DNA of 64,000 nt from Mortierella sp. BCC40632 (Eukaryota; Mortierellomycota; Mortierellomycetes; Mortierellales; Mortierellaceae): the NCBI GenBank assembly GCA_011634665.1, contig WAEK01000008.1, forward strand, positions 551,501 to 615,500. Direction: 5' to 3'. Made by a program: the position numbers and the translations under genes. Below, one piece after another: positions 36,745 through 48,903 of this stretch. Numbering within the stretch: position 1 is the first letter of the stretch; every line of letters begins with the position of its first letter. Under the pieces are notes generated by a model. It saw only the letters and a list, made by a program, of their open reading frames with translations, had not been told where the DNA came from and searched no databases.

Positions 36745-37077
36745 ACGGCCTCCTCGTATCATTGATATGACCCCCCCTTCCTCCGCCTACACTAGATTCA
36801 CAATGTATCATGAGCATTACACCACCGCAATAAATTAGTTTCTTGTTCAAGAAATGGTCATCAGGCCAACTTCATGGGGCGTGCCATGGAGGGGTGAGGC
36901 AGACTTTTAACGTATACTTTTAATAGTAAAGATGGGCTAGTAGAAGCTATGGATGGTGCGATAAACAGAGCATATCTTTCCCTTAAACATAACAAGATTA
37001 AACGGGATAAAAAAAAAGAAAGGATACAGTGTATGGGAGAAGACTTTCTTTAGGACTCTTTTTCAGCCAAGCTGTCT
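36745..37077. other. Intergenic region between convergent COX15 and HAM1-like genes
   Basis: 333 bp of 3' flanking sequence. An AATAAATTAG-type A/T-rich motif near 36828-36838 may be the COX15 polyadenylation signal. Nothing else is seen. Confidence 0.5.
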
Positions 37078-39901
37078 TCACATGGCCATTCCCTGGGTAC
37101 GACGCATTCCGGGCAATTGATCACGGCCTTGGATTTGCATGCCATCACGCATATCAAATGCGGTACTGGTCCAAGGAGCATGGACAGACATGGCTGCCAT
37201 CGCATTTGGATCTTCCAACAATGGCTGACCCACCTTGAGCTCCATATGTTTAACTGGGTCCAAGACACACAATCCATTTTCGTCAAAGAGAACACGCGAG
37301 GTCCGGTTGTAATTGCCTCGGTTCTTCTTGCGTTCATTTTCGGCTTTGGTCTTTTCGTCAGGATTAATCTTGTTGGTGACAAAGGACGTAGCCGACTCCA
37401 TGAGAGCTCCAAAAGTGTTTTTGCCTGTCTTGATCCGTGTGTCACGGATCGAGGTGGCAATCACCTTGTCGCCTGAAGTGAGTGCCTCCTTAATCTGTGC
37501 CTCCAGAGCATGAGCGATCGAGTTCTTGAGCACTGTTTTTATGAAGGGTTGAGCGAATGCGTACAAAATCCTAGAGTAGTCAAAAGGAAAACCAAAATAA
37601 AATATAAACCATATGTTTAGCAATTCATCAACTCGGGAGGCGATTAGAATAACCAATGACAACATGTGCGTTTTTTTCACGTACGGGTGCTGAGAGCTAT
37701 GCATCTTGACGGTCAAATTATTGACCTTCACCTTGACATCTTCGATTGTGATCAACGAAGGGATCTCTGAATCATCCGGTGTCTTTGAACCCCTGACCTT
37801 GATGTCAATGCCCTTCTTATTGATCAGAACATCCGCTTTGCCATGGTCCTTAAACCTGAAACCCTCTTTGGTCTTGATGTAATAATCCACTTCGCGAACA
37901 CTGGCCTCTACTCCTTGGATGATCAGGTTAAAGTCATGCACGTTCGTATCCAATGATCGATTGGTGTTTCCTCGAGGTACCATGCGCATCGTGTTGTGCA
38001 TGCCAAACTCGAAAAACCGTGGGAGAAGATCTGTGCTAGTCAATATGATATTGTCAAGCATCAAGTCCACCTTGAGATCTGTGTACTCAATTCGAGGAAT
38101 AGGGATAAATTGGAAGGACTCCATAAGTGCCGGCATCAGCACATAACGGAAATCGTCAAAGAGATGGGGCTTGAATACGAGCTTTCCTCGCCTATTCGAA
38201 AGCAGAGAAAAGAGAGAGAGAGAAAGAGCTCAGTCTCAGCTAGAAAAAAAAAGAAAAGAAAAAAAAAGAAAAAAGAAAAAGCGCACTGGGATGGGCCCCA
38301 CATGCTTCTGCCGTATCCAAAAATCAATCTTAACGTACTTGTTATAGAAAAGATGATTTGAGAACTCGTGAAAACTGTCTGCCACCTCCTTTGAACGAGG
38401 GTCAGTATTGAGCTTGTGCACAAAGAGTTCACCTTCTTCTAGAAGTTTGTCAGTGTAGGGCTTGTACTTGCGACTCAACAGCTTGTTTCCTTGGTTGATG
38501 AGTACCTCAGCATCACTATCAATCGTATTGGAGGTGATATAGTTGGGTTCGCGAACAGCCTTTCCCATAAATCGACCAACATTGTCCATGTACTGATCTA
38601 ATTCAGCATCACGCTTGGTCGTCTCCCATAGCTTATGGATGGTGTCAATTATAGGATCCAAGCTATGTCCTTGAGCCCATCGTTGGAGAATAACCTTGAA
38701 CTCAACAGTCGCTGCCTCAACATTAGGATCTATGTTAAAATTGTGAGTTAGAGTTTCTAGCACATGGAACATACCAACAATAGGCTGTCCTGTCGATGTA
38801 TTATTTACCATGGATGACCTTGTCAGCTTCAGCCGAGATGTTCTCAGCAGGCTTCTCCGCTCGCTGGCGCCAGGTTTTAACCAAGTCAAGAACTGAGTCA
38901 ATGGCCTTTTGGTACTGTTGGTCTCCTTGAATTTGACCGATAACGACCTTTAGACGCTCAATGAGCTGTTGGCGCTTCTCAGCAGGCATTTTCGAATCTG
39001 CATAGGCGATTGCATCGTCGCGGGTCTGAAGTGCCTGTGACTGGGCTCGGCCCATGAGATCCTTCGATCCTTTCGAGAGTTTGGTCTTCATTTGGTCGGC
39101 TTGCATCATCATGGAATCCATGGCTGCGTCCTTTTGTTTACTGAAATCTTGACGGACATCTTGTGCAGCTTCCATTGGATCTTCCTGAGCCTGGTCAGCT
39201 ACCTCCTGCACCGCTCCTGCGGCTCGAATAATGCCTTCTTGGATCGACTTGCCACCGTTTCGTGTGGCCGAAACAGCCGACGACTGGTAATCATCTCCTT
39301 GGGAAGCGGCACTCTCGCCCACGTGGGCAGCGGTCTCGCTAACCTTTTGAGCGCCCTCACTAAACACCTCCTTAGCCAAGTGGAACAGCTCATTGAGGAT
39401 GGAGCGAAATTCAGAGTTGGTTGTAACCAACTTGGCAACTGAAATCAAATGTTCGAGGGTCTCCTTGCCCTCGCGTTTGGCCTTGCGCGAACCCACATTG
39501 ACGTCTAGATTAGGGGTCTGAAGGTTCTTGGAAGCATTTTCGGAGGCCAGCGTGCAATGGTAGATGAAGTTCTGGAAAAGTTCTTGTTCGTTCTTTTCAT
39601 AGACAATGCCTCGGGTTGTCCGCATCAACTCTTGAAAGTCTTTGTAGAGTGAGCGACCATCGGCAGAGAGCATGTGTTCACGTGCCCCGAGTGAGGACGA
39701 GTTCTGGGCCATCTGCAGCATATGATCGATCTGTTCATTTGTGGGCAAGCGACCTTTCACTAGCGCCTGGAGACACTCGAAGAGCTTGAATTTTTGGTTC
39801 CGGTCGACCTCCTTGATATGCTGTGGGATCTTTGCGCCGCTATCTGGGATCGGCACATCCTGAAATGAGGTATGACCCTCGTTGATCTTGATATTGGACA
39901 T
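37078..39901 (-). CDS. HAM1-like (DUF5923/DUF4449) putative lipid-binding protein
   Basis: Four exons on the minus strand: 38809-39901, 38339-38729, 37685-38191 and 37078-37570, phases consistent, 827 aa. The N-terminal half is helical and soluble (FECLQALVKGRLPTNEQIDH, LFQNFIYHCTLASENA) with an Ala/Gln/Asp-rich middle. The C-terminal half is beta-rich, with PHLFDDFRYVLMPALMESFQ, IPIPRIEYTDLKVDLMLDNI and VREVDYYIKTKEGFRFKDHG. This layout matches the fungal proteins annotated as HAM1-like N- and C-terminal domains, whose C-part resembles BPI/TULIP lipid-binding folds. The family assignment is from memory of its pattern. No signal peptide or membrane helix is seen, so a cytosolic or membrane-contact role is likely (inference). 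The C-terminus ends in Met/Arg/Gln-rich sequence. Confidence 0.68.
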
Positions 39902-40120
39902 TGTTCAGGAAGGAAGGGGGGTGCTTTGACTTTGTCAAAGAAGCTGGGATTAAGTTTCTTGACCTAAATGAAGGGTGGTGACATATGTTTGGAAGTCAGT
40001 TCAAGGACAGGCGGGAAAGATATGTCCGTTTCGATGTGACACACTTGGTGCTGCGGGAGATGCGACCGGCTCTTGTACCTATCGTAGAGTCGTGGATTTG
40101 GTGTAGGCGCAAGAGCAGAA

Positions 40121-40152
<32 letters not shown>

Positions 40153-41781
40153 AGGAAAGGATGTAAAGCTGCGTATAAGAACAGCAAAGAAAATAGGGTC
40201 GTGGAAGGACAAGAGGAATGTGTGAAGGATGAGCAATGAGATAAAAAAAAAATAAAACAAAAAAAAAAGTCGCCATTTATAAGGGAACCAAGGCAGATGC
40301 CGCCAATTTCGCCATTTTTACTTTCTGAGTCGTTCGCACAAACTAGTCAGAAACATCTTTCGGCCTATGTCCACCTCCCGGTTCTTTCAAATGAATGTCA
40401 CACTGGTGCAATATGATGTCGAGCGATTTTCTAGGGCTTTACTCTCTTCTTTCCCTCTCTTGATCCTGTCCCTTGGAGGAAGAGGAGGAAGAGGAGGAAG
40501 GAGGAGGAATATGGGATGGGAAGGTATTACAATCAAGAGGGTCAGTCTTTACTTGATCATGGATACCGGTCACTCCTTTCAGGAGCATTCCTCTAAAAAC
40601 GAAAAAAAAAAAAGCCCTATGTCATATCTACATCTTTGGCGCGGGCTTACGTCGTTTTGATGCGATGGCCCCGCCGAGGGCACCACTCAGATCAGGCCTG
40701 GCGAATAGGTAGACTGAGGCTATTCATGCTGCTGTCCTTGTGGTTTTACCTGTCTGTGGCGAAATCATGCCTGTCTGAGACCTCTTTTATTTTTTTTTTC
40801 CTGAAGTCTTGAAGTCTCGCAGGCGTCCTGGATACACATCGGACTGGCGAGAGAATGTCTGTTTGGTCCCTCGATAAGATGGGATTTGGCTTTATGGCGG
40901 GAGCAGATCCAAGTAACACCTGACTTGAATGTTCCGATGGCAGTATTTCCTTATTTTTTTTCTCCAAGACTTTGAAGCAGCCTCTCCATCTCCGTTGACT
41001 CTCTAGCCATATGAATAAACTGACTCCATTCTATCCGCACTGGTTCAGAAAGTTAGTTGAGGTAAAAGCAAAAAAAGAATGCTCCAGCCCTTTTGAGGAG
41101 GTCATGTCAGGCGTTGGAATATTTAGGCTTGTGGGGGTTGAACGGCTATTTGCTTAGGGTCGCCATCCTCTAAAGGGACTTGCGATCGGTTCGTCCTTTA
41201 CTCCTTTGAGACCAAGCTGAAGCCGAGGAAGCTTCACCCAGTCATTACACAAAACATACTTTTCTTGTCCTGCGTAGGAATGATGTCGTAGATACTCTCA
41301 GAAGTTCTAGCCGCCGTTTCCATGAGAGTGGATAAGGGCGCCTTGATCAAGGAGGCAGGGGCCATGAGCGTTGCCTCCGCTAGCAGTTTTTGGATCTAGG
41401 TTTCGGGATGGCTGTTTGTGCTTGCTTGTGGCTCGAAGAGAGTATTCATACTCCTAAGGCTGGTGCTGGGGAGTAATCAAGAGTTGGTGATGGCCTGAGC
41501 TTATTCTGATGCTTGAGATGAAAGGCTAGACCTATGGGTCTGGGATGGTGCTACACGAAGCTCTATCATACTTGCCCAGGCATGGAACCCTAGACTAGCT
41601 TGGCAATAAGCAACATCGACAGGAAATAAGGATACGCGCAGCTCGGGGAGGACACAGCGTTTTAAATTTGGACACATCTTTTCAGCTTGAGTCTTCTTTG
41701 GAGATTTCCTGCCGACTTGAGCGTAGTGCATTAACACCTCCATTCTCGCCAGAGACTCCGATTAGTAACCGTATCCCTATA
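39902..41781. other. Intergenic region between divergent HAM1-like and TFB2 genes
   Basis: A 1.88-kb spacer. A GA microsatellite (about 40128-40151) and A-rich runs lie upstream of the HAM1-like gene. Between 41085 and 41660 the minus strand reads as decayed coding sequence (separate entry). No intact gene is seen. Confidence 0.5.
41085..41660 (-). pseudogene. Decayed coding fragment, possibly retroelement ORF1
   Basis: On the minus strand one frame gives protein-like segments (LFPVDVAYCQASLGFHAWAS, LLAEATLMAPASLIKAPLST, METAARTSESIYDIIPTQDK) separated by seven in-frame stops (TAA, TGA, TAG, TGA, TAA, TAA, TGA). A hydrophilic N-terminal stretch with no domain motif is consistent with a dead retroelement ORF1 or an old pseudogene. 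The family is not identified, and there is no direct sequence link to the CCHC fossil at 20 kb. Confidence 0.35.
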
Positions 41782-43731
41782 ATGTCAAAGTTCCAGACGT
41801 CTATTCATGAATACCTCGAGACCTTGCCAGTACATACCTTTAATCGCCTATACGAGACGCCAGCATCATGTCTAGCTATCTTTCGGTGAGGGTTGTGGCA
41901 TTCCTGACCACAAGCTGCAGTTCCTGGCTCATGGCTTTAGGTGGGACACTCCTGCAAAAGGAGATCAGGTTGTCAGCTTGGACTAATGCTGATGTAACAT
42001 GTTACTTTTTAGTCTGCTACCACCAATTGGCAAGCAGATCATTATGTCCTGCCTCTACCTTGATAGGCCGATCCCAGTAGCGGATATGAAACTCTGGTTC
42101 AAGGGTAGTGCAGGCTTGGCGTATGTATATTCCAGTATTAATGGACCCATTCTAGCTTTTTTTTTTTTTTTTTTTTTAAAAAAAAAGGAGCTGATCCCTA
42201 ACCAAACAACGACTTGCTTTTATCGATTAGGAAGCACATGGAGGCAATGCAACGATTGAAGGCTCTAAATATCTTTTCAGAGGAGAGGGACTGCTACACA
42301 ATGAACGCTGCCTTTTTAAAGCAGTTCAGGAACGCTCTAACTGGAGGGTATGTCGATCTTTTTGTAACCGGACTGGGCAGGGTTCTTCAACAAGGAGCTA
42401 ACCTCTCTTGTCCTGACACTCTAATAGAGGAAATTCACAAAGCTTTGGATTGGCTACATCTACACCCGACAAACACCATGTTGATATTGCATTCTTGGAC
42501 GATTACGCCACCAAACAGTGGGAAGCAATTTTACATTTTATGGTTGGCACTACAGAAGGAAAACCACCATGCAAGGGCGTGCTTAATCTACTAGGAAGGA
42601 GTGGATTGATGACAGGGGGATCCGATTCAGGAGATCACATGGATGCCCACGACTTTGCAAACCATATGGCACGACATGATTTTGGGGTACCAAAGATCAC
42701 TCATAAGGGATTTCAATTCTTGCTGCAAGATATTAATACGCAGGTCTGGGCGTTTCTATTACAGTATCTAAACACTGCGGAGAGTCTCAATATGGATCTC
42801 GTAGAAGTCTTGACCTTTTTCTTCCAACTTGGATCATTGGAGCTCGGCAATGACTATTCATCCGAGATGTTGACAGAGACGCAGAAGCATCTTTTAGAGG
42901 ATCTGAAGGCGTACGGCATTGTTTATCAAAGAAAGAAGGGCAGCAGACGATTCTATCCGACCCGCCTTGCAACAACTCTCACCTCTGGCACCCCAGTCAT
43001 GCTTGGCTCGCATGCGAATGCTGCTAGGCTTGCAGCCTCAGGGGCTCGTAAAGTTGAAGGAAGTGAAGATGAAGACGACCATGGATTCATTATTATGGAG
43101 ACAAATTACAGGATGTATGCCTACACAGGTAGGGGTTCTCCCTGATCTCGTGATTACTAACTAATAGGCTTCTTAAGGCAACCCATACTCAATACTTACA
43201 CGATCCATAATCTATTCCGGGTCCCACTTTATAGATTCGCCATTGCAGATTGCAGTTCTGAATCTATTTGTACACCTTCGAGATCGGTTCCCCAACATGG
43301 TCACAGGAGTTATTACCAGAGACAGTATTCGGAGGGCTCTCTTCAAGGGCATTACCGCGGACCAAATTATCACCTACCTGACAACACACGCTCACGCTCA
43401 AATGCGCAAAAATTCTCCAATATTGCCTCTGACGGTGGTAGACCAAATTCGGCTCTGGGAGATTGAGAAGAACCGTCTGCGACCCACAACCAGCTGGCTC
43501 TACTCGCAATTCGGACGACAGCAAGACTTTGAAGGGGCTCTCCAGTATGCTAGTGAACTGGGTGTCGTTGTTTGGTCAAACCAAAAACGTCGTATAGTTT
43601 GTGTTACAGCTGAGGGTCATCACGCAGTGAGCAGCTATGTCCGTAGGATGATCTTGCGACAAAAGGAACAGCAAGCTCAGCAAAATGAACAGCAGAGGCA
43701 ACAACATCAAGCTGTTTCAGTAGCTCCATAG
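41782..43731 (+). CDS. TFB2: TFIIH core subunit TFB2/p52 (GTF2H4)
   Basis: Five exons: 41782-41885, 42013-42120, 42231-42347, 42428-43128 and 43235-43731, all in phase, 508 aa, close to yeast Tfb2 (about 513) and human p52 (462). It anchors the XPB helicase in TFIIH for transcription initiation and nucleotide excision repair. Family blocks seen: the N-terminal LETLPVHTFNRLYETPASCLAIFR, LPPIGKQIIMSCLYLDRPIP, HDFGVPKITHKGFQFLLQDI, VWAFLLQYLN, and the C-terminal MITRDSIRRALFKGIT-like region, ITADQIITYLTTHAHAQM and VDQIRLWEIEKNRL, then the clutch/WHD end with VWSNQKRRIVCVTAEGH. A Gln-rich tail follows. The second intron contains adjacent poly(T) and poly(A) (42157-42186). Confidence 0.96.
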
Positions 43732-44002
43732 CGCTTCATGATCTATCCAAGTATTCGACTCTCCTCAGCTGTGCAATCGTTCATGACGGGGAAGAGGGGA
43801 GGGTCATTTTTGGCGATGACTGTTTCGTTCATATGGTGTACTTCTCGACTGTGCACAAGTGTCCGAAAAGACATAGACGTTATGAATAGAGACATCTTGA
43901 TGCTGCTGAAGTGTACCGCCTTTGAGAGAGAGAGATGATTTGTTCTTTGCTGAAAGACCACATGCACCTGAATTCCATGGCTCCATGCTCAACCCAACCG
44001 GA

Positions 44003-44034
<32 letters not shown>

Positions 44035-44876
44035 GGTAATCGGGTGGGCATCTCTCCCCCCCCTCAGAATGTCTGTTTTTGGTCAACTGACATTAAAAGT
44101 CTATTCACTTGAAGAGTCATGTCAAACCTCACAGTTCACTTGCCTTTTGGTGTGCAGCCCTAACAGGATGAAAGACGTGGACATTGTGGTACCTCTAGCG
44201 ATCTAAGGTTCTAGCAATACTCTGGCACTGGAGCGGAGGTATCTCTTTTCTAGGGGATGGCAAGCAGGCACAAAACTGTTGAAACCTTGTAAAACACGCC
44301 TTTGGCGTTCTACAAATTGCGTTTTTGTTTTCTTTGGCCTCTTCTCTGTAGCGCATGTATTCCTTGGAGCGATAGACGCCTGGAACGACCCTGCTGAATA
44401 TTGAGCGGAATACTCGGGCTGTCCACTGGAGTAAATGGATGTTCTTTTAGAGGGAGCACATATTTCCTTTTATTTTTGATACGACATGTGCGCCACATTG
44501 TCCGGGCTGAAGATTCCCGAACCATTTGGTACCAAGGGGAGAATCCTATTTTCTGATTCGTCTTTCTCTTCGAGAATACCAAGAACAGAAGGAGGGGGGG
44601 AAGAGAAAAATAGCCCCAGTATACAAGATGGGTGTACGATTCCTCAAAGTGGTGGGATCACCATCTATCCCGTTTTTTTCCCTTCTTCCTGTCGCATGCG
44701 TTCTGTTGGTGCTCTCCAGGTTTACTCGTCCTGGACTACTTCATATATTCTACAATTGACCCGTACCCAAATGTCTTTACTTACCACATTTTGGGCAAGA
44801 GAAAATGAAGGATATTTTCGGTTTTAGCAGAAATTCTACATTTTACAGTCCAGACGAAAAGGCGATAGAGAGAAAA

Positions 44877-44880
<4 letters not shown>

Positions 44881-44915
<35 letters not shown>

Positions 44916-44919
44916 GGGA

Positions 44920-44952
<33 letters not shown>
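44881..44952. repeat. (GA)n-rich microsatellite
   Basis: About 70 nt of GA dinucleotides with a few G insertions, in the spacer upstream of the PX-PB1 gene. Confidence 0.9.
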
Positions 44953-44954
<2 letters not shown>

Positions 44955-46359
44955 CGAGTGCGGGCAGAGAGAGAGATGCACAATATGCAAAGAAAAATTT
45001 AGACATCAGCAAATCAAGGATGGTAACGGGACCGGGAAGCAAGTAGGTCAGGGAGTGTGCCTGAACGCCTCCTTTAGACAATCTCAGGAACGGGGATCCC
45101 TGTCAGGTCGGGCCAAGTCAGGTCAGGTCAAGGACCAGTTGTCTCCTCTCTCTCTCAATTTTTTCTTTTTATTATTATTATTGCTGTTCATGTGGGGTCT
45201 GTGCACGGGGCTTCCCCTGCCCTCCCTCTCCTTCACTCTCTCCCCTTCCCTCTCTTTCCCCATACATGACAGAAAGAGAAAAACAAAAAAATAAAAGACA
45301 AAAAACAAAAATATGAACGGACCGCAGTTTCCGTTGACGGTGCAGAAGACAGGGGAGAAGAAAGAGAAGGATACCAAGAAGGTGGACATGGACCACCTCG
45401 CATAAATTCATATATCTGCGTAGCAAAAGAAGAGATACATCGGGGAGGAAGGAGAAGGATGGGGTCGCAGACAACAATGGTATATCGGTTCGAGTCAACT
45501 ATATAGCATGAAGCGTCATCTCACTGAGAATCAAATTCTCATGGAATCGATGGAATGGATTCCATTCCATTCCATGCTGGGCTGATGAGCTCTCAACGTC
45601 ATGTTGTGTGTTAGTTAAAGAGAAGAGAGTGAGAGAGAAAGTGAGAGAAAGAGAACGTGATGAAGAGATCGCGTAACGAAAGGGACGCGCCAGAGTGGAG
45701 TAAGGTGGAGTGCATGGTGCGACACGATTGAGCGTGAAAGGAGAAGAAAAGAGGTTGCCATGCCAAAGGAAGGGACCATCGGAGGATGGGTGGAAGACCC
45801 CGTCGGCATTAAGAGAGACAAAAGAAGAGATAGACTGTTCAGCCTACTCGTTGTGAATCTTTTTTGGCCATGTCCGTGATCTTTGGTTCCTGGGCATCCC
45901 GCTCGGGGCATAGAGGAGAGCCATCCAGCCTCATTCTGTTGCTTCACTTTGCATACCATGGAGAAACAGGTTGGTTTTCTTTCTTTCTTTCTTTCTTTCT
46001 TCCCTTCTCCCTTTCTTTTCTTTCTTTCTCACTTTACACGCCTTCACACAAACGCACATGAATTTTTTCTCTTTCCTTGTCCGCCATCACCTCATTCGAA
46101 ATTGCATTTACCGCCAACACTTTGAATTGCTCATTCTTTCAGCAGTCCATTCATTCACTTTTTTTTTCTCTTCACGCATTGCAAGCTCCTATTCTATCCG
46201 TCAGCTCTAGAGACCAAGGTGGGTGTTCTTTGCGACTGCCCTGCGGCTGGTACCGAGAGAACCCCTCGCCTATTGGCTGCACAGAAAATCTCTTCTGCCC
46301 ACCCACCACCCACGCGTCCTCGGCCCATGCTTCACTAGTGGATCTCTTCTTTCCCTCCA

Positions 46360-46362
<3 letters not shown>

Positions 46363-46398
<36 letters not shown>
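46363..46398. repeat. Poly(T) tract, 36 nt
   Basis: An uninterrupted T run about 600 bases upstream of the PX-PB1 start codon. Confidence 0.95.
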
Positions 46399-46399
<1 letters not shown>

Positions 46400-46660
46400 G
46401 CTCAGTGTTTGCATCAGATACGCTTATGAACATGATTGCTTATCATGGCCACGTTGGCGATAATGGCCTTGGCCTTGACCACCATCTACAGCACTCCCGT
46501 CAGCCTTGTTTAGGCTTCTGTCTTCGATCTTTACAAACATGTTTTCAAAAAAGACAAGATGGCTTTCAATGAGCCATTTTTCACTTTGCCTTCTCCCTCC
46601 TTTAAATGTTGAAGCTCCGAACGGGAAAGAAGAACGTGTTGTCCGTGGGATTGGAAAGAG

Positions 46661-46694
<34 letters not shown>

Positions 46695-47012
46695 TAAAGG
46701 TGAAGAGATCCTGAACTAACAACTGCATCCTGCATGTCGATCTTGCTTTTCTTTTTCTTTTTGGCCGCCTTACTCTTTGTAGGGTTCCCGTCGTTGTCTC
46801 TTCTTTATTTTTTCTTTCCTTCCCCTGCATTCGATCCGAGAAAGAAACAAGCAAGGTCAAAGGGAGTCAAGTAATCAGGAGGTTACAAGCACAGCATCGA
46901 CACGACATCATCGGACGCATCTACTCGACACATTCCCTTTCCTTTCTCTCCTTCCTTTTCTCTTCTTCCTCTCCCCCTACCGACACTCCGGCGGTATTCC
47001 TGGATACCGTTG

Positions 47013-48709
47013 ATGGCGTCAAGTCTTTCGGCGTCTTCAATGACTCATGGTCGCCCAACAGGGACGGCCCGACATCTCAGACCAAGGTCCCTGTCAGCGT
47101 CTTCACATTCTTCCACCACCTTGATATCAACAAGCACAGCGACTGCAGTACCAACATCAAGGACGGACGCTCTTGTTACGCATAGCTCAGTTGAGATAGT
47201 GGGCTTGACAAGGGATCGGTCTCTATCACTGTCAGCAACAGAGAAACCTCGACAGCAGCAAAGCCTATTGTTTCCTAGGCTAGGAAAGCGTGACAGCCAC
47301 GATCAGCTAGTGATCACGGGCCGGAGAGACTTTCAAGTCACGGAGGGGGTGTGGGAAGACAAGTTACAGTGTTATCAGCAAGAGGAGCAAGAACCAGAAC
47401 CAGGACCAGAACTAGAGCGGGAGCGGGAGCGGGAGCAACAACAACAGAGTGCTCCTTCTCGGCAAACAGAACCCAATCAGTGTCAGTGCATTCTTGTTCT
47501 GGCGCGCGGACAGGGGGACGCCGCTGTCACTCAGGGACCTTGGAAAGGAGAATCCCTTTTAGAGCAGCCACTGCAGCCACCACAGGAGGGGGAAGAAGAG
47601 GAGGAAAAGGAACAGCAGCAGCCACTACATGAACTGATTAACTCTGATCAAGTCTCTCCCTCTTCCTCCATCACCAAATTCGGAAGCTTTGCGAGCGAGA
47701 GTGACCGTGGTGGCCAAATGGACCAAGCTCATTCTCCTAGCCAAGATAATAGGACCACCCCCATTTCTCTTTCTTCTCTTTCTTCTTCTTCTTCTTCCAT
47801 CCACTCTGTCTCTTCTCCTGGCCCGCTTTCTATCCCTACTGTTGCCGTCGTCGCTTCTCTCAGCCCCAGTGCGATCGTCAATGCTGCCGCCTCTCTATCC
47901 TTGTCAATAATCCCTAATAATAGTCCTCGCCCCATGGACCACACTCTTCACTCTCATCTCTCTCACCACAGTCTCTGCTCTCTTCACTCTCAGCACCCCC
48001 CTCAGCACGCTCAATACCACCATCACCAATATCAGCATCATTGCCATCATGGGGGCATCGCCAGTATCACCTCTAGTGTTGCCACCACTCGTCTCCGTGC
48101 CAACTCTACTTCATCATCCACGACTTCAGTTTTCTACTCGGGTGTAAAACTTGCTCCCCCAGTCTTAAATGCCACGGTCGAGGATCTGGAGCGACGGGCG
48201 CCTGACCAAAAGATGTGGTACAGGATCCTGGTACAACCATGCGACCTTGTCCTGCCTGCAGCAGACGTTCGTGCTCTAGCAGCGAGGGCCACTACCATCC
48301 CTCGGAAGCCGTACCGTATTTTCCGAAAGTTTGAGGACGTTGTTGATTTTGCTGACCAACTTGAGGAAGAGCTCAAGCTTGACCTCAGCTCTCGACCTAC
48401 GACTCTTCACTGTGGGGAAGGCACAGCAATCTCGATTCAAAGCATGGATGGTCCCAATCAGGTAAAAAATATGGTAGGAGTACTAGAAGAAGGGGGAGGC
48501 CGAGTTGCGTTATTTTTCTGTCCTCGTCGCCATCTTTCATCTTTTTTATTATAATATTATTCTGGGAGGAGATTCGTAGACTTCTGTGGGTCTATGCTCA
48601 CTAGCGACATTGACACCTTTTTTACTCACTGGTCCAATGCCCCTGTTCATGAACAAAAGGCGAGTTTGCGTGGGTTTCCCTATTTTCAACAATAAGAGAT
48701 GGCGCCTCA

Positions 48710-48752
<43 letters not shown>

Positions 48753-48830
48753 TCCTTTCCCTTTTCTTCACCCATCGGATATGAAACCCATCCCCTGCAC
48801 TCTCGTTAGGAAGAAATGGCGCACATGGCC

Positions 48831-48903
<73 letters not shown>

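Larger units (their letters stand above)
43732..47012. other. Long intergenic region rich in simple repeats
   Basis: 3.3 kb between two plus-strand genes. It holds poly(T) at 44007-44034 and 46363-46398, a GA-rich block at 44881-44952, a GGAAT/ATTCC inverted repeat at about 45541-45577, a CTTT run at 45976-46008, a GA run at 46664-46696, and pyrimidine-rich leader sequence before 47013. Small frames such as 44310-44582 (-) have no recognisable domain. I see no convincing gene. Confidence 0.5.

Noticed and set aside
44310..44582. Minus-strand frame rich in Arg/Lys/Gln
   Set aside because: No recognisable domain and no supporting exons; likely chance in a repeat-rich spacer.
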